Positions 1 to 12,500 of a DNA stretch of 64,000 nt are shown one piece after another. The notes beneath the pieces are model-generated. The model saw nothing but the letters and a program-made list of their open reading frames with translations, did no database searches and was not told where the DNA came from. A program made the position numbers and the translations under genes. The stretch comes from Owenia fusiformis (lineage: Eukaryota > Annelida > Polychaeta > Sabellida > Oweniidae): the NCBI GenBank assembly GCA_903813345.2, contig CAIIXF020000008.1, positions 39,062,867 through 39,126,866 of the forward strand, in the 5' to 3' direction. Positions within the stretch are counted from its first letter, which is position 1, and every line of letters begins with the position of its first letter.

Positions 1-579
1 ACAGATGACTCTAATGTTCCTAGTGATAAACCAGGCCATTCTAGTGAAAAATCAGGCCAGAGTGAAAAACCAGGTCTACGTGACAAATCAGGCCTCGGTG
101 ACAAATCAGGCCTTAGTGATAAACCCAATGTTACAAATGACAAGCCAAGACTTTCTAATGAAATGCAAGAGTCAACAAGTGACAAGCCTACCCTTTCAAG
201 TGACAAAGATATCCCATGTGACAAGAGCCTTCCTGGTGACAAGGCCAACCTTCCAAGTAGCAGCAAAGATGTTCCTTCGTGCAGTACAGACAATAGTAAT
301 GACTCTTCAAGTAAAGATACCTCTGAAGATCAAAAATCAAGCGATAATGACTCAAAACCTGTCACTCAAGATCCAAAAACAAAAACTATGAAAAAGTCCA
401 GTGAAAAACCAAGCACTTCAACGAGGGCTTACGAAAAACCTGGCCCACTCTCGAAAAAATTAGCAAGAAACCCTCGAGAGAGGCCAGGTCCTGTGGATAT
501 GTGCATTAGAAATATTGATAATTTATTTGGGATGATAAACAAAGGAAGGGACAGTAGTGAAGAAACAGAAGACCAATGA
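1..579 (+). CDS. C-terminal exon of an unrecognised Ser/Lys/Asp-rich protein (5' end outside window)
   Basis: The first reading frame is open from base 1 to a TGA at 577-579, giving 192 residues with no start at the left edge, so this is the last exon of a gene that begins outside the window. Residues 1-60 are a degenerate repeat of about 7-8 residues built on S/G-D/E-K-P/S-G-L. The middle is rich in Ser, Asp and Lys. The last 60 residues are more ordinary and basic (KKLARNPRERPGP), ending in an acidic tail (SSEETEDQ). I see no catalytic motif, membrane segment or signal. It looks like a disordered tail. I do not recognise the family. Low-complexity Lys/Ser coding could be a chance open frame, but a 579-nt frame with a consistent repeat phase makes that unlikely. 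Confidence 0.65.
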   Translation, partial: TDDSNVPSDKPGHSSEKSGQSEKPGLRDKSGLGDKSGLSDKPNVTNDKPRLSNEMQESTSDKPTLSSDKDIPCDKSLPGDKANLPSSSKDVPSCSTDNSNDSSSKDTSEDQKSSDNDSKPVTQDPKTKTMKKSSEKPSTSTRAYEKPGPLSKKLARNPRERPGPVDMCIRNIDNLFGMINKGRDSSEETEDQ

Positions 580-632
580 TGTGGAAATAACAACATCAAA
601 AATGTCATGACAGTATTTTTAATGTTAATAAT

Positions 633-786
633 ACAGTGAACCTGTCTAATACGAACACCAGTAATTTTCAGATTAGCAGGTGGCCACATTTCAAGTTTTT
701 TAATCAAATTTGAGACAGACAGAAAGCATTTAGATTGAGAGGTGTTTCATGGATTAGAGAGGTGTTTGGATATACAGGTTTAGTGC
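633..786. repeat. Short TIR element, GTAAAACCTGTATATCC-type
   Basis: The left end acagtgaacctgtctaatac and the right end ggatatacaggtttagtg are imperfect inverted repeats, and the inner copies of gaacacc / ggtgttt extend the match. Related ends occur at 1819-2052 and as fragments near 31820, 33120, 48570 and 54625. Nonautonomous DNA transposon remnant. Confidence 0.5.
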
Positions 787-1818
787 ACAATGAAAATATG
801 GTAAATATAATATAAGATTTTTTCAAAATGGTTGTAAATGTTCACAAAGTTTGTCAAGATTGTATTCAATGCTATGGAGATCACTGAAAAGAAATGTGAG
901 AAAATAAGACTAATATTTTTGAGAGAAATTTAATGAGTACATGTGCACTTTGTATGATTGTTACAAAATTGAAAACATGAATGTCGTTTAATAATTGGCC
1001 AGGGTGTCCTCTGGATTGTGTTATATTATGCATTTTATGGAATATATAAGCGAATCATCGTACATGTACATGATGTTGTGCGTATGTGTTCATATTCCTG
1101 ATGTTCTTATTCTACAAGAAAATAGAGACAGTTTGATAAGTAAAAGGAACTGTACAATGTATGTATTAAATGGGTTAATTTGACTTTTTCATCTCAATTT
1201 TACTAGCTGAATTTTAGATTCCCATTTGTTTTGAATAAATTGTAATTAAAATTTAAATTTAAATTTTGACTGAAATATGTTGCATTTAGAAGTTTGACAC
1301 CTGTCTTTATTATGAATAATTTGTACAATTCATTGTTTGAATTTAAACATATAGAATACATGTGGATACACTTCAATAAGGTATTGCTGAAATAACATAA
1401 TATAAACAGTTTATATAAAACATGATTGGAGTTTGGATGTTTCTTCAATCCTCTCTCAAAAGGCCACATCTATGGACTATTTTTGTTGATGAATATGTGT
1501 ACCAATGTCATGAAAACTTGTTTAAAAGGACTTAATAAGTAATATACATGTACTATGTCCATAGTGTTAACAAGAAAACTTATTAACTATTTAGTGAAGT
1601 CACAGATCCACTAAGATGGATTCAAAATATGTTGCCCCAGCAAGTTGTATTGATGTGTTTAGATGCGTCAACAATAGATGGCAGTCTGTGAAGAGTTAGT
1701 AGACAAACCACTGGTGCCATCTAGTGCCAACAAGGAAATGCCTAAAATGAATGAGAAAGTCTAATCTGAATGCCTGAAATTAAAATTACAGTAATCTGAA
1801 TGCCTAAAATGAAAATTA

Positions 1819-2052
1819 CAGTAAAACCTATTAATCCGAATGCCTATGGAAACGGCTAAGAGTTAGAATAAATGGATTTTAATATTTTGAGGTTTTTTGA
1901 ACACAAAAGTCCTTGGCAGATAAAAAAATGAGTAGCTTTCACATTGAGAGCTATTTGATTAAGAGAGTTCAGATATACAGGTGTTCAGCTATACAGGTGT
2001 TCAGCTATACAGGTGTTTAGCTATACAGGTGTTCGGATATACAGGTTTTACT
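1819..2052. repeat. Short TIR element with an internal 16-bp tandem repeat
   Basis: The left end cagtaaaacctattaatccg pairs with the right end cggatatacaggttttac. Inside the right part, the 16-bp unit tacaggtgttcagcta is repeated about four times (1974-2040). Same family as 633-786. Confidence 0.5.
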
Positions 2053-2301
2053 TTAGAAGGCACAAGAGTGGAGTCACTCAGGAATAAAGTGAACAGGCAT
2101 GTAATGAACACTGTAAATGACACCAGGTAATGCGAATCATGCAGTCAATTCTAATTTAGGGAGAAAACCTGTAAAATGGCATGAGTGATTCTTCTCAGCT
2201 CCAGCTCTCTGTAGGAGAACACGCAACACGCGGTGCTTGTCATATTGACAAAAATGAAAAGTTCTAGTTCTGTCTTTGTAACTTGAACATTTTATAATAA
2301 A

Positions 2302-3229
2302 CTATTGTCTCAAAGACATGCATAATTGTGTTTTGTGCGATTTGAGGTTTCTTTCAATACTCATTGTATTTTTACCGACATCAACTTTGTTAAAATGTAC
2401 AGATGGCATTTAAGACTGTATATTTCTGTCCAAAAGCTTCGAAGCATATGTTACACAGTATATAGATCGAATACCAGTGAAGATATACTTGATATGTGGA
2501 TCAAGATATCATATTTTAGCAAAAAATGCCCAAAACCATCGAATATCACTTCTTAAAAAGCGATATTCGATTGTTTCAAAAGTGATATTCTATATTAAAA
2601 ATTTTATCAATTTTTCAAAAAAAAATGTTGCAACCATTTTCAACATTCTTTCGCTGTTCAACGCTTTTCTATGGAATAAACGGTAAATTATATTTTTCAC
2701 TTTTTATCAGTGACACGTGACTTCGTAGAACTCTGCGGCTCAATACATTAAAATACATTTGAAATACATAGGCTAATACAATTAGATTAAAAACAATAAA
2801 AGATAAAAAACAATTCGTACACGATACATGTATAGAATATCAGATAATTTGACTTAGAATCTTAAATTGAATTTATACCATGTTTACAAGTGATGTGTTC
2901 TATTATTTTGATTTTTGAGTCCTGAGTTTTATCCACAAATGGATATGTAATGCAAGAGCGAGCGCATACGCCAAACAATATTATTTTGCACTTGTTACAT
3001 AACAACCCATGGATACCACGGTAACATGAGATAAAATGAAGATTCATCAAAATAAATTACCCTTTCTACTTTCCAAATATAGTTGCTCACTGTCAACTGA
3101 CAGTATATGTGAACATTTGAATTCAATTTTCTCTAAAATGTTAATGAAATAATTTTTGAAGTGCTTTGTCCGTGAAGTACCACGCCACTTGTTATTTAAA
3201 TAATTAATCCTCGGTAACATTTTTTGCTC
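2302..3229. other. Intergenic, no gene seen
   Basis: AT-rich sequence between the polyadenylation signal of the first gene and the convergent GPCR gene. Only short, unsupported open frames. Confidence 0.5.
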
Positions 3230-3325
3230 TACGGCGGCCGTAGCTTTATAAAATATGCATCAAACTGCTTATCCTTATATTTTGGGCTTCATATTTCTCA
3301 ATTTTGGAAAGCTACGGCCGCTGTA
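3230..3325. repeat. Inverted repeat (hairpin)
   Basis: The arms tacggcggccgtagcttt (3230-3247) and aaagctacggccgctgta (3308-3325) are inverted with one mismatch, with a loop of about 60 bases. A further gccgtaga lies just outside. Its GC-rich arms stand out in AT-rich DNA, suggesting a foldback element remnant. Confidence 0.55.
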
Positions 3326-3447
3326 CGGTTGCCGTAGATCAAATGTGACCAAGAAATTACATGTTATCGAGAATATAATCAGTTTCTCAATACTTTGCTA
3401 TATCATGCTTCGAGCCATCTTTATTACAACTTGGGTCGTCTTTTTTA

Positions 3448-4611
3448 TTATGTCCCGCAGTGTTTTTCAACTTGATACACTTCTTGTATATTCAAATCAT
3501 CTACTGAAAAAGAAGTATCTGCGGTGGACACCCCTGCGATAGATCTCCCTGAATGGTCATCAAGTTTATTCAATGATGTCACAATTGTGGTTCGTTTTGT
3601 ATCATTCGATGTAGTGCTGTCCCGATGTCTGCCATTTGTGAATATATTGATCATCGCATTGCGAAATGTGGTATGGCTGAACGCATATATCAGGGGGTTG
3701 ATACAGCAGTTTGTATAAGCTGCCAGCGCTCCAATTTGGAATTTAAGTCCTACGTAGTTGTCAACTATTCCAGCGTAGAAACACACTGAATATACATGAG
3801 ACCAAGTCCAACACAGGAAAAATGCCATGGCAACACCAATTAATGTGCGTATGACCGTAATCTTGCTTCGTAGCATTTGTTTTTCCCGCTGCGACGTTCC
3901 TACATTTGTTTTCGCCTGCCTGTGTATAAGGACAACCATTCTGCTGTAGCAAAAGATCATCAGGCACATTGGTATAAAATATTTGATAAAAAATTTAACA
4001 ATACCAAAAACAGTTTCGAATGTTCTGCTTGGCATCTCTGTCCATAAAGAGCAAGAATTACCTTTCATCGTTGACGTCGTTATTATATAGATATCAAGTA
4101 TGATTCCGACAAGCCACACCATAATGATCGTAGTCCAAATATGTTTTCTTGTGATGTATGCTTTATAAGATAGCGGATGGATCAAAGCTATGTAGCGTTC
4201 CATGGTTAATGCAACAAGGTTGAACGTCGATGACGTCATGCATGTCCATAATAGAAACTCAGATAACCACACCGAACAGAAAAATGTTACAACCGGTCCT
4301 GGTTCAGAAATCCATGGCCAGGCCATTCCATCAAACATTTTATTGAAAAATATGAAAAATGATGCAAACAAATCGATTATACTTTGGTTAATAAGCAACA
4401 TATTACTGATCTTTCGCCTCAGGTCAATTGATTTGAGAAAGACAAAAAGTACAAATAAATTTCCGAAAAATCCCATGCCACCAACTGCGTAGAAGAATAT
4501 TTTTTCGGTAAATGAATTTGAGAAATTAACATCAAACGTAAACTTTGTATCGTTAAAATGCGGTGACGTGTCTACTGTCGAATTTCCATTATCATGTCCA
4601 TTGCTCTCCAT
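3448..4611 (-). CDS. Class A (rhodopsin-family) G protein-coupled receptor, single exon
   Basis: A 387-residue seven-transmembrane receptor at the plasma membrane. The extracellular N terminus (1-36) has three N-glycosylation sequons (N10, N20, N29). TM1 carries GN (50-51), TM2 has the conserved Asp at D80, and TM3 starts after C112, which should bond to C187 in loop 2. TM3 ends with ERY (138-140), TM4 has W166, TM5 has P214 and TM7 has NPLIY (305-309). The Ser/Thr-rich C-terminal tail could be phosphorylated by receptor kinases. The TM6 toggle reads CWTW (267-270), so the usual CWxP proline is replaced by Trp. The start is the first ATG, at 4611. AATAAA signals overlap the stop and lie 22 nt beyond it. 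Length and motifs fit peptide-type receptors, but the ligand cannot be told. Confidence 0.92.
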   Translation of the reverse strand: MESNGHDNGNSTVDTSPHFNDTKFTFDVNFSNSFTEKIFFYAVGGMGFFGNLFVLFVFLKSIDLRRKISNMLLINQSIIDLFASFFIFFNKMFDGMAWPWISEPGPVVTFFCSVWLSEFLLWTCMTSSTFNLVALTMERYIALIHPLSYKAYITRKHIWTTIIMVWLVGIILDIYIITTSTMKGNSCSLWTEMPSRTFETVFGIVKFFIKYFIPMCLMIFCYSRMVVLIHRQAKTNVGTSQREKQMLRSKITVIRTLIGVAMAFFLCWTWSHVYSVCFYAGIVDNYVGLKFQIGALAAYTNCCINPLIYAFSHTTFRNAMINIFTNGRHRDSTTSNDTKRTTIVTSLNKLDDHSGRSIAGVSTADTSFSVDDLNIQEVYQVEKHCGT

Positions 4612-4829
4612 AGTTGATAAATATGTCTAGTACATGTAGGTAGTTAGAGTCCATTCAGTAAATGTTTTTGTGAGTCACATCGATCCCATCATGATCCTGG
4701 TTTCTGTTTACCGCTCCGTCGTGCCATCGACGTTTTATTATTCATTTTTATATATAATTAGTGGCCCTTACAATAGATTTTCTTTTTTAAGGAGAAACAT
4801 TTTTCAAAAACTGAGATGGGCTAATAATA

Positions 4830-5051
4830 CAGTGGCGGATCCAGGGGGGGGGGGGGCATTTGTGGGCCCAGAAAAACCTTGTAGGGCTTCAAAAATGGGC
4901 CTTTTGGGCCTACTTTGGTCTTTCAGGCCTTTTTAGTCCAAATTATCAAAAATGGGCCTCAAGTTTTCAAAAGTTGGTTTTAGGGAAACAACATTTTTTC
5001 CAGACTCAAAATTTGCCCCTCCCCCGTTGTTAGCTTCTGGATCCGCCAGTG
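4830..5051. mobile_element. TIR miniature element (cagtggcggatccag family)
   Basis: The left end cagtggcggatccag and the right end ctggatccgccagtg are inverted with one mismatch. The 222-bp interior is G/C-tract rich and non-coding. I do not see a clear target duplication. Superfamily not assigned. Confidence 0.7.
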
Positions 5052-6240
5052 TGACCCAGTATCTATCGGAATGATTCAAATGACATTTCATTAGTCTAGC
5101 GTCAAGCCCCTGCACACAGAAGTGAGAAATGAGAGGTGTTTAGTCAATAGAGGGGGGGGGGGTCATAGAGGCTTCCAACTAGACCAACTTTATTGTTTAA
5201 TTTTGAAGATAACATATTGTTTTAATGTAAAACGAGAAATATGTGGTCTACCAGTAATGCCAGTCAAAATTAAATCTGTCCAAAATTGTTCGCGATACAT
5301 TACGTGGTCCGTTCTGTAGATTAATGTATATAATTTTATCCTATTGAAGGAGACAACAATTCGTAAAGTTAAAACCACAGACATATAAAAGGCCTGATTG
5401 AGTTTCTACTCTTACCCGGCCAGATCTAGATCAGATGAAACATAATGCTATCCCATGAATGCTATATGCATTGTCCTATTTACTTGAGTCCATTAACCTT
5501 ATCCATGGAACAAAAAGCTCTTAATAGCATTCAAAGATTAATTAACAAAGTCCTATTATTTCCCGATATTTTCAACACTGATACTCACCTAGTTACGCTG
5601 ACGATACGCCAGCGTAACAAGATGGAAGAACTTCAGGGCTTCGGTTTCGGTAATATATTTTTATTTCTCGATTCTACACCACTTAAAAGTCAAGTTGTGG
5701 ACAATAATTTTGCTCAAAGTTAAGTAATCGTTAATATACATAATAACAGTTATGTAACAAACGGCAGGTAGTGGTAGAATCTACGTGTGCCCGCAAAGGA
5801 CATTTAGAGCACATGTTGAAATGCTAATAAAGGTACATAGTTGAGCTAGTCATCAAAAACGTTTGTGGAGTTGCTCCATGGAGCTAGTTTTAATGTGCTT
5901 AATGAATAATGAGAATAATATTATACAGACAGAAAATGATACACCATTGTGTAGGTGGGTGGTTGGCATTTTTGTGTCACCCTGTATATCAAAAATAATC
6001 AGTAAGAAATATTCATTCTTTAGAACCAGGCTCACCTTCAAACATAATGGCATACTGGGATATCACACAGGATATTCTTTGTCACGTAAGGTATGTTCAA
6101 GAAATGAAAAAGATGACAGTGAGAAAAAGAAACAGCAGTTTTCGCAGTATTTGACACTTTACTAAGAAACACAAGTCTCATATTTTTCTGTGGAAAAAGT
6201 ACAGATATATTGAACATTCAGCTTAAATTACAATTTTTCA
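5052..6240. other. Intergenic between the divergent GPCR and AHSA1 3' end
   Basis: No supported gene. At 5445-5723 (+) a 92-residue frame has a pattern like the end of a non-LTR reverse transcriptase (LxxIQRLIN...LxxLTIRQR), but this is too weak to call. At about 5970-5985, tgtcaccctgta resembles one end of a mariner element; I found no partner. Confidence 0.4.
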
Positions 6241-6242
6241 AG

Positions 6243-6248
6243 TTTATT
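6243..6248 (-). terminator. AHSA1 polyadenylation signal (AATAAA)
   Basis: AATAAA on the minus strand about 95 nt past the AHSA1 stop codon. Confidence 0.5.
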
Positions 6249-6340
6249 GTTCAAGACAGTCACATGCACATTTTCTCAACATATTTGTCAAGATGAAATA
6301 ATTTACAAGTTTATAATAATTGATCCTATGAGTCCACTTG

Positions 6341-6565
6341 TTAAAATAAACTAGCACCATAACCAAATGTTTGCTTGATTGGAAGCCAATAATATTTCAT
6401 CCAGCCCTCTTGGGTTTTTTCATAGTCTTGTTCTGGGATACCCGTTTGTTCAAGATTTAATTGAGTACAGTCAGCCTTTTCCTCCAAACTGAGAGTCACT
6501 TCTGAATAATGGCCCGTGGGCCAATGTTTAAATCTCCACTTTTGTTGTATTGTTTTATAGGGTTC
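6341..6565 (-). CDS. AHSA1: AHSA1 exon 9 (last)
   Basis: Acceptor tttcag|GAAC, ends with KQTFGYGASLF and TAA at 6341-6343. Contains WRFKHWPTGHYSEVTL and GWMKYYW. Confidence 0.95.
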   Translation of the reverse strand, partial: EPYKTIQQKWRFKHWPTGHYSEVTLSLEEKADCTQLNLEQTGIPEQDYEKTQEGWMKYYWLPIKQTFGYGASLF

Positions 6566-9500
6566 CTGAAATAGTAAAAATTGTATTGTTTATTAAAGTG
6601 ATTTTACAGTTTGATTAAATAGAAACAAATATATTTTTGCATTCCACTACAATTGATAGTAATTATAAATAAATGAAGAGAGTGAAATATCTTCAAAGAA
6701 AGGCATGCAGACAATTGTCAATCTATTTAAATAATTGCTTTTTTTCAAAGGAGGAGGGAAAGTATCGCAACAGATTTAAAACATTCATATGTTGGATATT
6801 CGCTATTTTTTTAGGATTTAAACAGGTGCATATGTTAGGCCAATGCATTTCCTTCAGGAAAATCACTCATAGAGATGATAAACTTGAACTATATGTCAAA
6901 CTAATACATTTTATAGGTATATTACCAAAATTCCAAACAGTAATACTCATTTCAAAAATTATTTGAGTTATATCCCAACTGAACTTTGTTCGTTAGGATA
7001 TTAAAAAAATTGTACATACCACATTGATAAATTGTCCTGCTACATTTCCCCCGAAGTAAGTAAAGTTCGCCCCAGGTTCTGCCTGGTTCTCAACAGGTCC
7101 TCTAGTGAAAGCCTGGACCCTCTATAGATAATGCAAATACACAAATAAATTTATATTTCATGTACTTTTTCAATTTGGAACTTGTCATGCCACCTATTAG
7201 ATGATACAATTTCATAAAACTTAAATATTGTAAAAGAAATAAATGTTTCTATTCATGATGTAAACTGCCGGCTGTAATAACTCTTTAATCATATATATTA
7301 GTATTTTAGGGTCAGAAATACTGTAGGTAATGAGTAACTGTAATGGGGAAATGATGACCAACCTCTCTTTCTGTAAGAGCCCTGTATAGATCAACAGCCT
7401 GACATTTGAATTCTTCTTTCAATTTTAACGTTTTAGTTCTTATTTTTACACCAATGTCCAACTGCCCAACATCCACTTTTGATAATATACTTGAAGTGGA
7501 AGCCTGAAATAGAAATAGATTTTGAAAAATAATAATTAAAGGTCCAATGCAAAGAATTTTTGTTATCATGTTTTTCATTATTTGAGACATTTTTCAAAAA
7601 ACCTTTGTAACAAAGTAACTGGCCTTAAAGGCAGAATCAGATCTATAGTGGTGACAAAGTTACAGACAACATGTACAATTTACCTACCAATCCATTCCTT
7701 ACAATCTCAAATACAATATCTCCAAAAAGATTCAGGATATGTTATAAATTGGTGAAGTCATTATGGATTCAAAGTGCAAAAATGGGTGAAAAGTGTTTAA
7801 ATTCTTCCAAATAATAATAATGATATAGAAAAATAATGCATTACTGTAAAAGTCTTTAGTTTTCCTGAAATAAAGTGTGAACTTTTGGGATTTTTAGAAA
7901 ATAGACATGATAAGGAATGACATGAGCCAGAAATATTCTAAAATTGAAACAATTTTTTGTTTGTCTGCCTGCTAGATCTGTTTCTTTTTTTAATTTTAAA
8001 ATATTTGATTACATCAATTTTATAAATATTTCTAAATGGTTTAAATTTCCATGGGGCCTTTAACTTTTTATTTTGAATATGCATTCGAAATATATTGTAC
8101 TATATTATGTACAATGTTACGCCTTAAAGGGTCAGAAATATGAACAATCAAACCTCTCCTCATGTATTATATTATACCTTTTGCTTTGATATCAGATTTG
8201 CCTTTTGACTTTACCAATGATATCACAAGACTGTGATGTTACCAGTTACAAGGTCACTGTCAAAATAATAATGTCAAGGTGAAATTTATTGGGGATGGCT
8301 GGATCATTGTTTTTATTGAAGCACTGATTTATTTAATTCTTATATTGTACATTCAATACGCACCTTTTGTGAAACTGTATTTTTATTTGTAGTTTTGTTT
8401 ACTGGTTTAACAACTTCACCATCTTTTGCAGTGGGAAGAATCATACCCTGACTGTATTCTGAAAATACCATAAGTAGAAAATGTTTTAGGTAGAAGCGAG
8501 AAGCTAAATAATCATGGTCAATGAAACTTATTAGAATGAAAGAACATCGAACAAGATTTAATTATGGCAAATATGAATTTAAACCCATGCTGGATGACAG
8601 ACAAGTTTGATTGGGTAACCTTTTTGGCTCAGCCTGTATTAAAACATCATGTTATCTTGTTAAAATGAAAAACTTTTTAAAAGCATTAGAAATGTTTTGA
8701 GGAAACTGGCATATAGAATGATCAGCATTATTTACAATGTAATTCAACTGAAATATGATATATTTTGAGATCACATTCATTTTATAATACTAGTACCTTC
8801 TTTTAACTTTTTGATATACTGGCCAAGTTGCTGTTGTATTTTTTCCGTGCCATTCACCCTGAGGATTTCTTTTAGTTTATATGCATCATCATTTTTGCTT
8901 TTGGTAGTTATTTGAATCTGTAAGAGAAACAAATGTTATCAATTCAATCTTGAATAATTCATTTGTACAATTTCTCTATATCTGCCTCGACTTCTTTTGA
9001 TGAGACATGAAGAGATGGTATTACCTAGAATTCATAGATGAACATTTTTGTATGACTTACATCAAGGTCTTCAGGATCATTCTCATCACTGAGATTCGGG
9101 ATCTCCATGGTGCCTTTGAATTTGCTCTTTCCATCTGTGAGTTTGCCTTAATAATGAAAAAAGATAAACCAAATGAAGATTTAAATAGGTCAGTTTCTGC
9201 AATACTGATCTTATATTGCATCAAAATTATTTTAATTTCTATTTAACCATAGCCAGAATACTCTCAACCAATCAAATTGTTTACTGTATATTGGGTTAAT
9301 TTTGCGCTACTTAATTTGGCTATTTTGGTATTTTTCACATTGGCATGGCAGCTATTCCATTTGGCGGACACTAGGGCTTTGACATTGCTCTGACACCACA
9401 ACTTCCAAATACATCAGAATAAGAAACAATAATTGTTGAATAGGTACTCCCTATGGGAAGCTCAATAACGTTCATTCAGCTTATCTTTTCAGATTTTGTA

Positions 9501-12500
9501 AAATCTGAACTGGAAGTAACTTAAATACACAGGACGAAGCTCCCTGGAAGATTCCCAGGAATCCTTTCTAAATTTTGGCTAAGATGTAAATTGGTGTTTT
9601 TTTCATTTCGCCAAATTAAAGTGGGCGCCAAATGTACTTTAACTCAAACCTTCAAACTTATGAAAATAAATTGCTTACAAGTAAACATTAGGAGTTTCAA
9701 ATTGAAAAAGGTTCTTACCTTTTTCAAATTTCAAAAGTGATTTGGGGGTGGAGGGAGGTAAATTGCAAGGATTGGATTTGTTACAGAAAAATCTTGAATA
9801 TTACTAAGTGGTTGATAATGCAACTTCAATACTGTATTTTATAAAATTTAATTTTTATTTCCCATTCATAGAAAAATATGAGTTTTGCTTTCCTATTATT
9901 TGCTGAGGCTTCGCCATCTATTTTGCTAACTTCGGTGATTTCACAACATTTTTCAAAATGGCCGCCTTCTACTAAAAGTGTCTTTAGACAGTGTGCAATG
10001 TTTATAGTATTCACATACCAAATATGAACAAAATCGCTCCACTACTTTTCGAGTTACAGCAAAAATCGTAAAATAATGAGTAAAGACCGCCATTTTTCAA
10101 GATGGCTGCCGTGTGCTTCTTTAATATCTACATTTCTAGCTTTAATAATGTCCTATATAATTTTTTTACATCTATAACATATTGCTATTACAGTTTTACA
10201 TATTGCACCTAAATTACTGTAAATTCGGCACTAAAATGGCCGCCATTTTGAAATGAGCGGCCATTTTGAAAATCGGCTTTCGAGCAGAACTTCTACCCCC
10301 ATAGGGTATAAGTGTACAAAATATGAACAAAATCGGGCCAACGGTATTTGAGTTATTGCCCGGACGGACGGACGTACGTACGTACGTACGTACGTACGGA
10401 CGGACGGACGGACGGACGTATGTACGGATGGACGGACGGACGGACGGACGTACGTACGGATGGACGGACGGACGGACGGAGGCGTTCCCTATATCCCTCC
10501 GAACTTCGTTCGATGGGATAATAATTGTAAAATTATTCACTTTTTATGGTAATTTCATCGGGAACAATTTTGTAGTCTTCAATTATGACATATTTGGCCT
10601 AAATCTTTTGATTTTCAGTATGGAGAATCAAATTCATCTGCATATTTCGACTTTATCAATGTCGCCAAAGATTATCATATTTTTAGATATTGTAGATTTA
10701 AATGTCCTATTTTGTATACTTTAGTTTTAATGATGGTAATATTTTTAATTTTTTCATTTACATCTACATAAATAATCTGCAAAAGGCTGATGAGCCCATT
10801 TAAAGCAGATATATTTACTTCCTGCGAAAGCTATGTGGATTTTGATACATAGCTTTCCCATGGCGCACTGGACAGCTGAATAATAGTGACCTTTAAAACA
10901 TGAATAATGAGATCAGCGACTAACTTTTGGTCTCTAACTGAGTCTTACATCAGTATCATCCATCCGTGCAAGTATTGGATACAAGTCTTGATCGAAAAGG
11001 AAGTACATCAGCGCTCCAATACTTTGCATGGAAGGATGAAAATGATGTATGACATAGTTCAGTAGTTAGAGAGCAAAAGTAAGCCGCTGATCACCTTAAT
11101 TCGTGTTTCAAATAATGAAAAAAGATAAACCAAATGAAGGTTTAAATATTTTCTTCAATTCTTATCTTATATTGCATCATAATTATTTTAATTTCTATGT
11201 AAAGGCCCACTATACTTAATTTAGAAGAATAACGAAAAAAGTAATCATTGAAACATGTTACTCACACACTCGCTCAAATATGACACAAAGTTTTAGTTGC
11301 TCTAATATTTAACCAAGAAAAAAATAACTCACATAGAAAAAAGCATTTGAAGTTGAGAGATAATTGGTAGTGCATACACATGTTAAATAAAGCGCGTGTT
11401 TTAAATTGATCTTGATTTAAAAGATGGCGACACTTCTTTAAAAATGAATGTTTCATGTAATACAAACAACTTCGCCATCTTTCAATGACATTGATAAAAA
11501 CTTGAAATATATAGCTTGACAGATCGAAATTATTTTTTGATTATTTATTGTAAGCTTTGATGTGGTCCGTTTGAGCTGCTGTTGGTGTCAAATGAAAGAT
11601 AAGGGTCTTATCAATACATAGGACAAACTATGAAATTCAAATATAAGCCTTTATTTTGACGAAAAACGTTGAAAATACGCAAAGTGGGCCTTTAACCATA
11701 GCTAGAATACTCTCAACCAATCAAATTGTATACTGTATATTGGGTTAATTTGGCGCTACTTAATTTGGTTATTTTGGCATTTTTTCACATTGGCATGGCA
11801 GCTATTCCATTTGGCGGACACTAGGGCTTTGACATTGCTCTGACACCACAACTTCCAAATACATCAGAATAAGAAACAATAATTGTTGAATAGGTACTCC
11901 CTATGGGAAGCTCAATAACGTTCATTCAGCTTATCTTTTCAGATTTTGTAAAATCTGAACTGGAAGTAACTTAAATACACAGGACAAAGCTCCCTGGAAG
12001 ATTCCCAGGAATCCTTTCTAAATTTTGGCTAAGATGTAAATTGATGTTTTTTTCATTTCGCCAAATTAAAGTGGGCGCCAAATGTACTTTAACTCAAACC
12101 TTCAAACTTATGAAAATAAATTGCTTACAAGTAAACATTAGGAGTTTCGAATTGAAATAGGTTCTTACCTTTTTCAAATTTCAAAAGTGATTTGGGGGTG
12201 GAGGGAGGTAAATTGCAAGGATTGGATTTGTTACAGAAAAATCTTGAATATTACTAAGTGGTTGATAATGCAACTTCAATAATATATTTTATAAAATTTA
12301 ACAAATAGGGGAAGGAGCAGGCCTGAGACTTTTCAAATTAGTTTTCCCCCTCTCATGAAATTCAACAGTCTGTTTAAATGTTTAATTGTGCAAAAATTAG
12401 AGACAATTAAAATTAAAAAATAAATGAATGAATGAATAAATAAACATTTTTACATAATATGTTGAACATACCTGACCATTCTGCTTTTATTTCCCATTCA

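Larger units (their letters stand above)
580..2301 (+). other. Probable 3' UTR of the upstream gene
   Basis: No convincing coding sequence follows the stop at 579. AT-rich sequence runs to an AATAAA polyadenylation signal at 2296-2301. Two degenerate TIR elements lie within it (633-786 and 1819-2052). The transcript end is inferred from the signal only. Confidence 0.35.

Noticed and set aside
5445-5723. Possible non-LTR retrotransposon reverse transcriptase end
   Set aside because: Only a loose hydrophobic/basic pattern; no catalytic box, no 3' tail and no partner sequence nearby.
5925-5990. Mariner-like end (tgtcaccctgta)
   Set aside because: No matching inverted end or transposase remnant found; could be chance or a solo fragment.
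10214-10724. Open frames rich in VRPS or GRTD
   Set aside because: Translations of the GTCC/GTAC microsatellite in an interspersed repeat.
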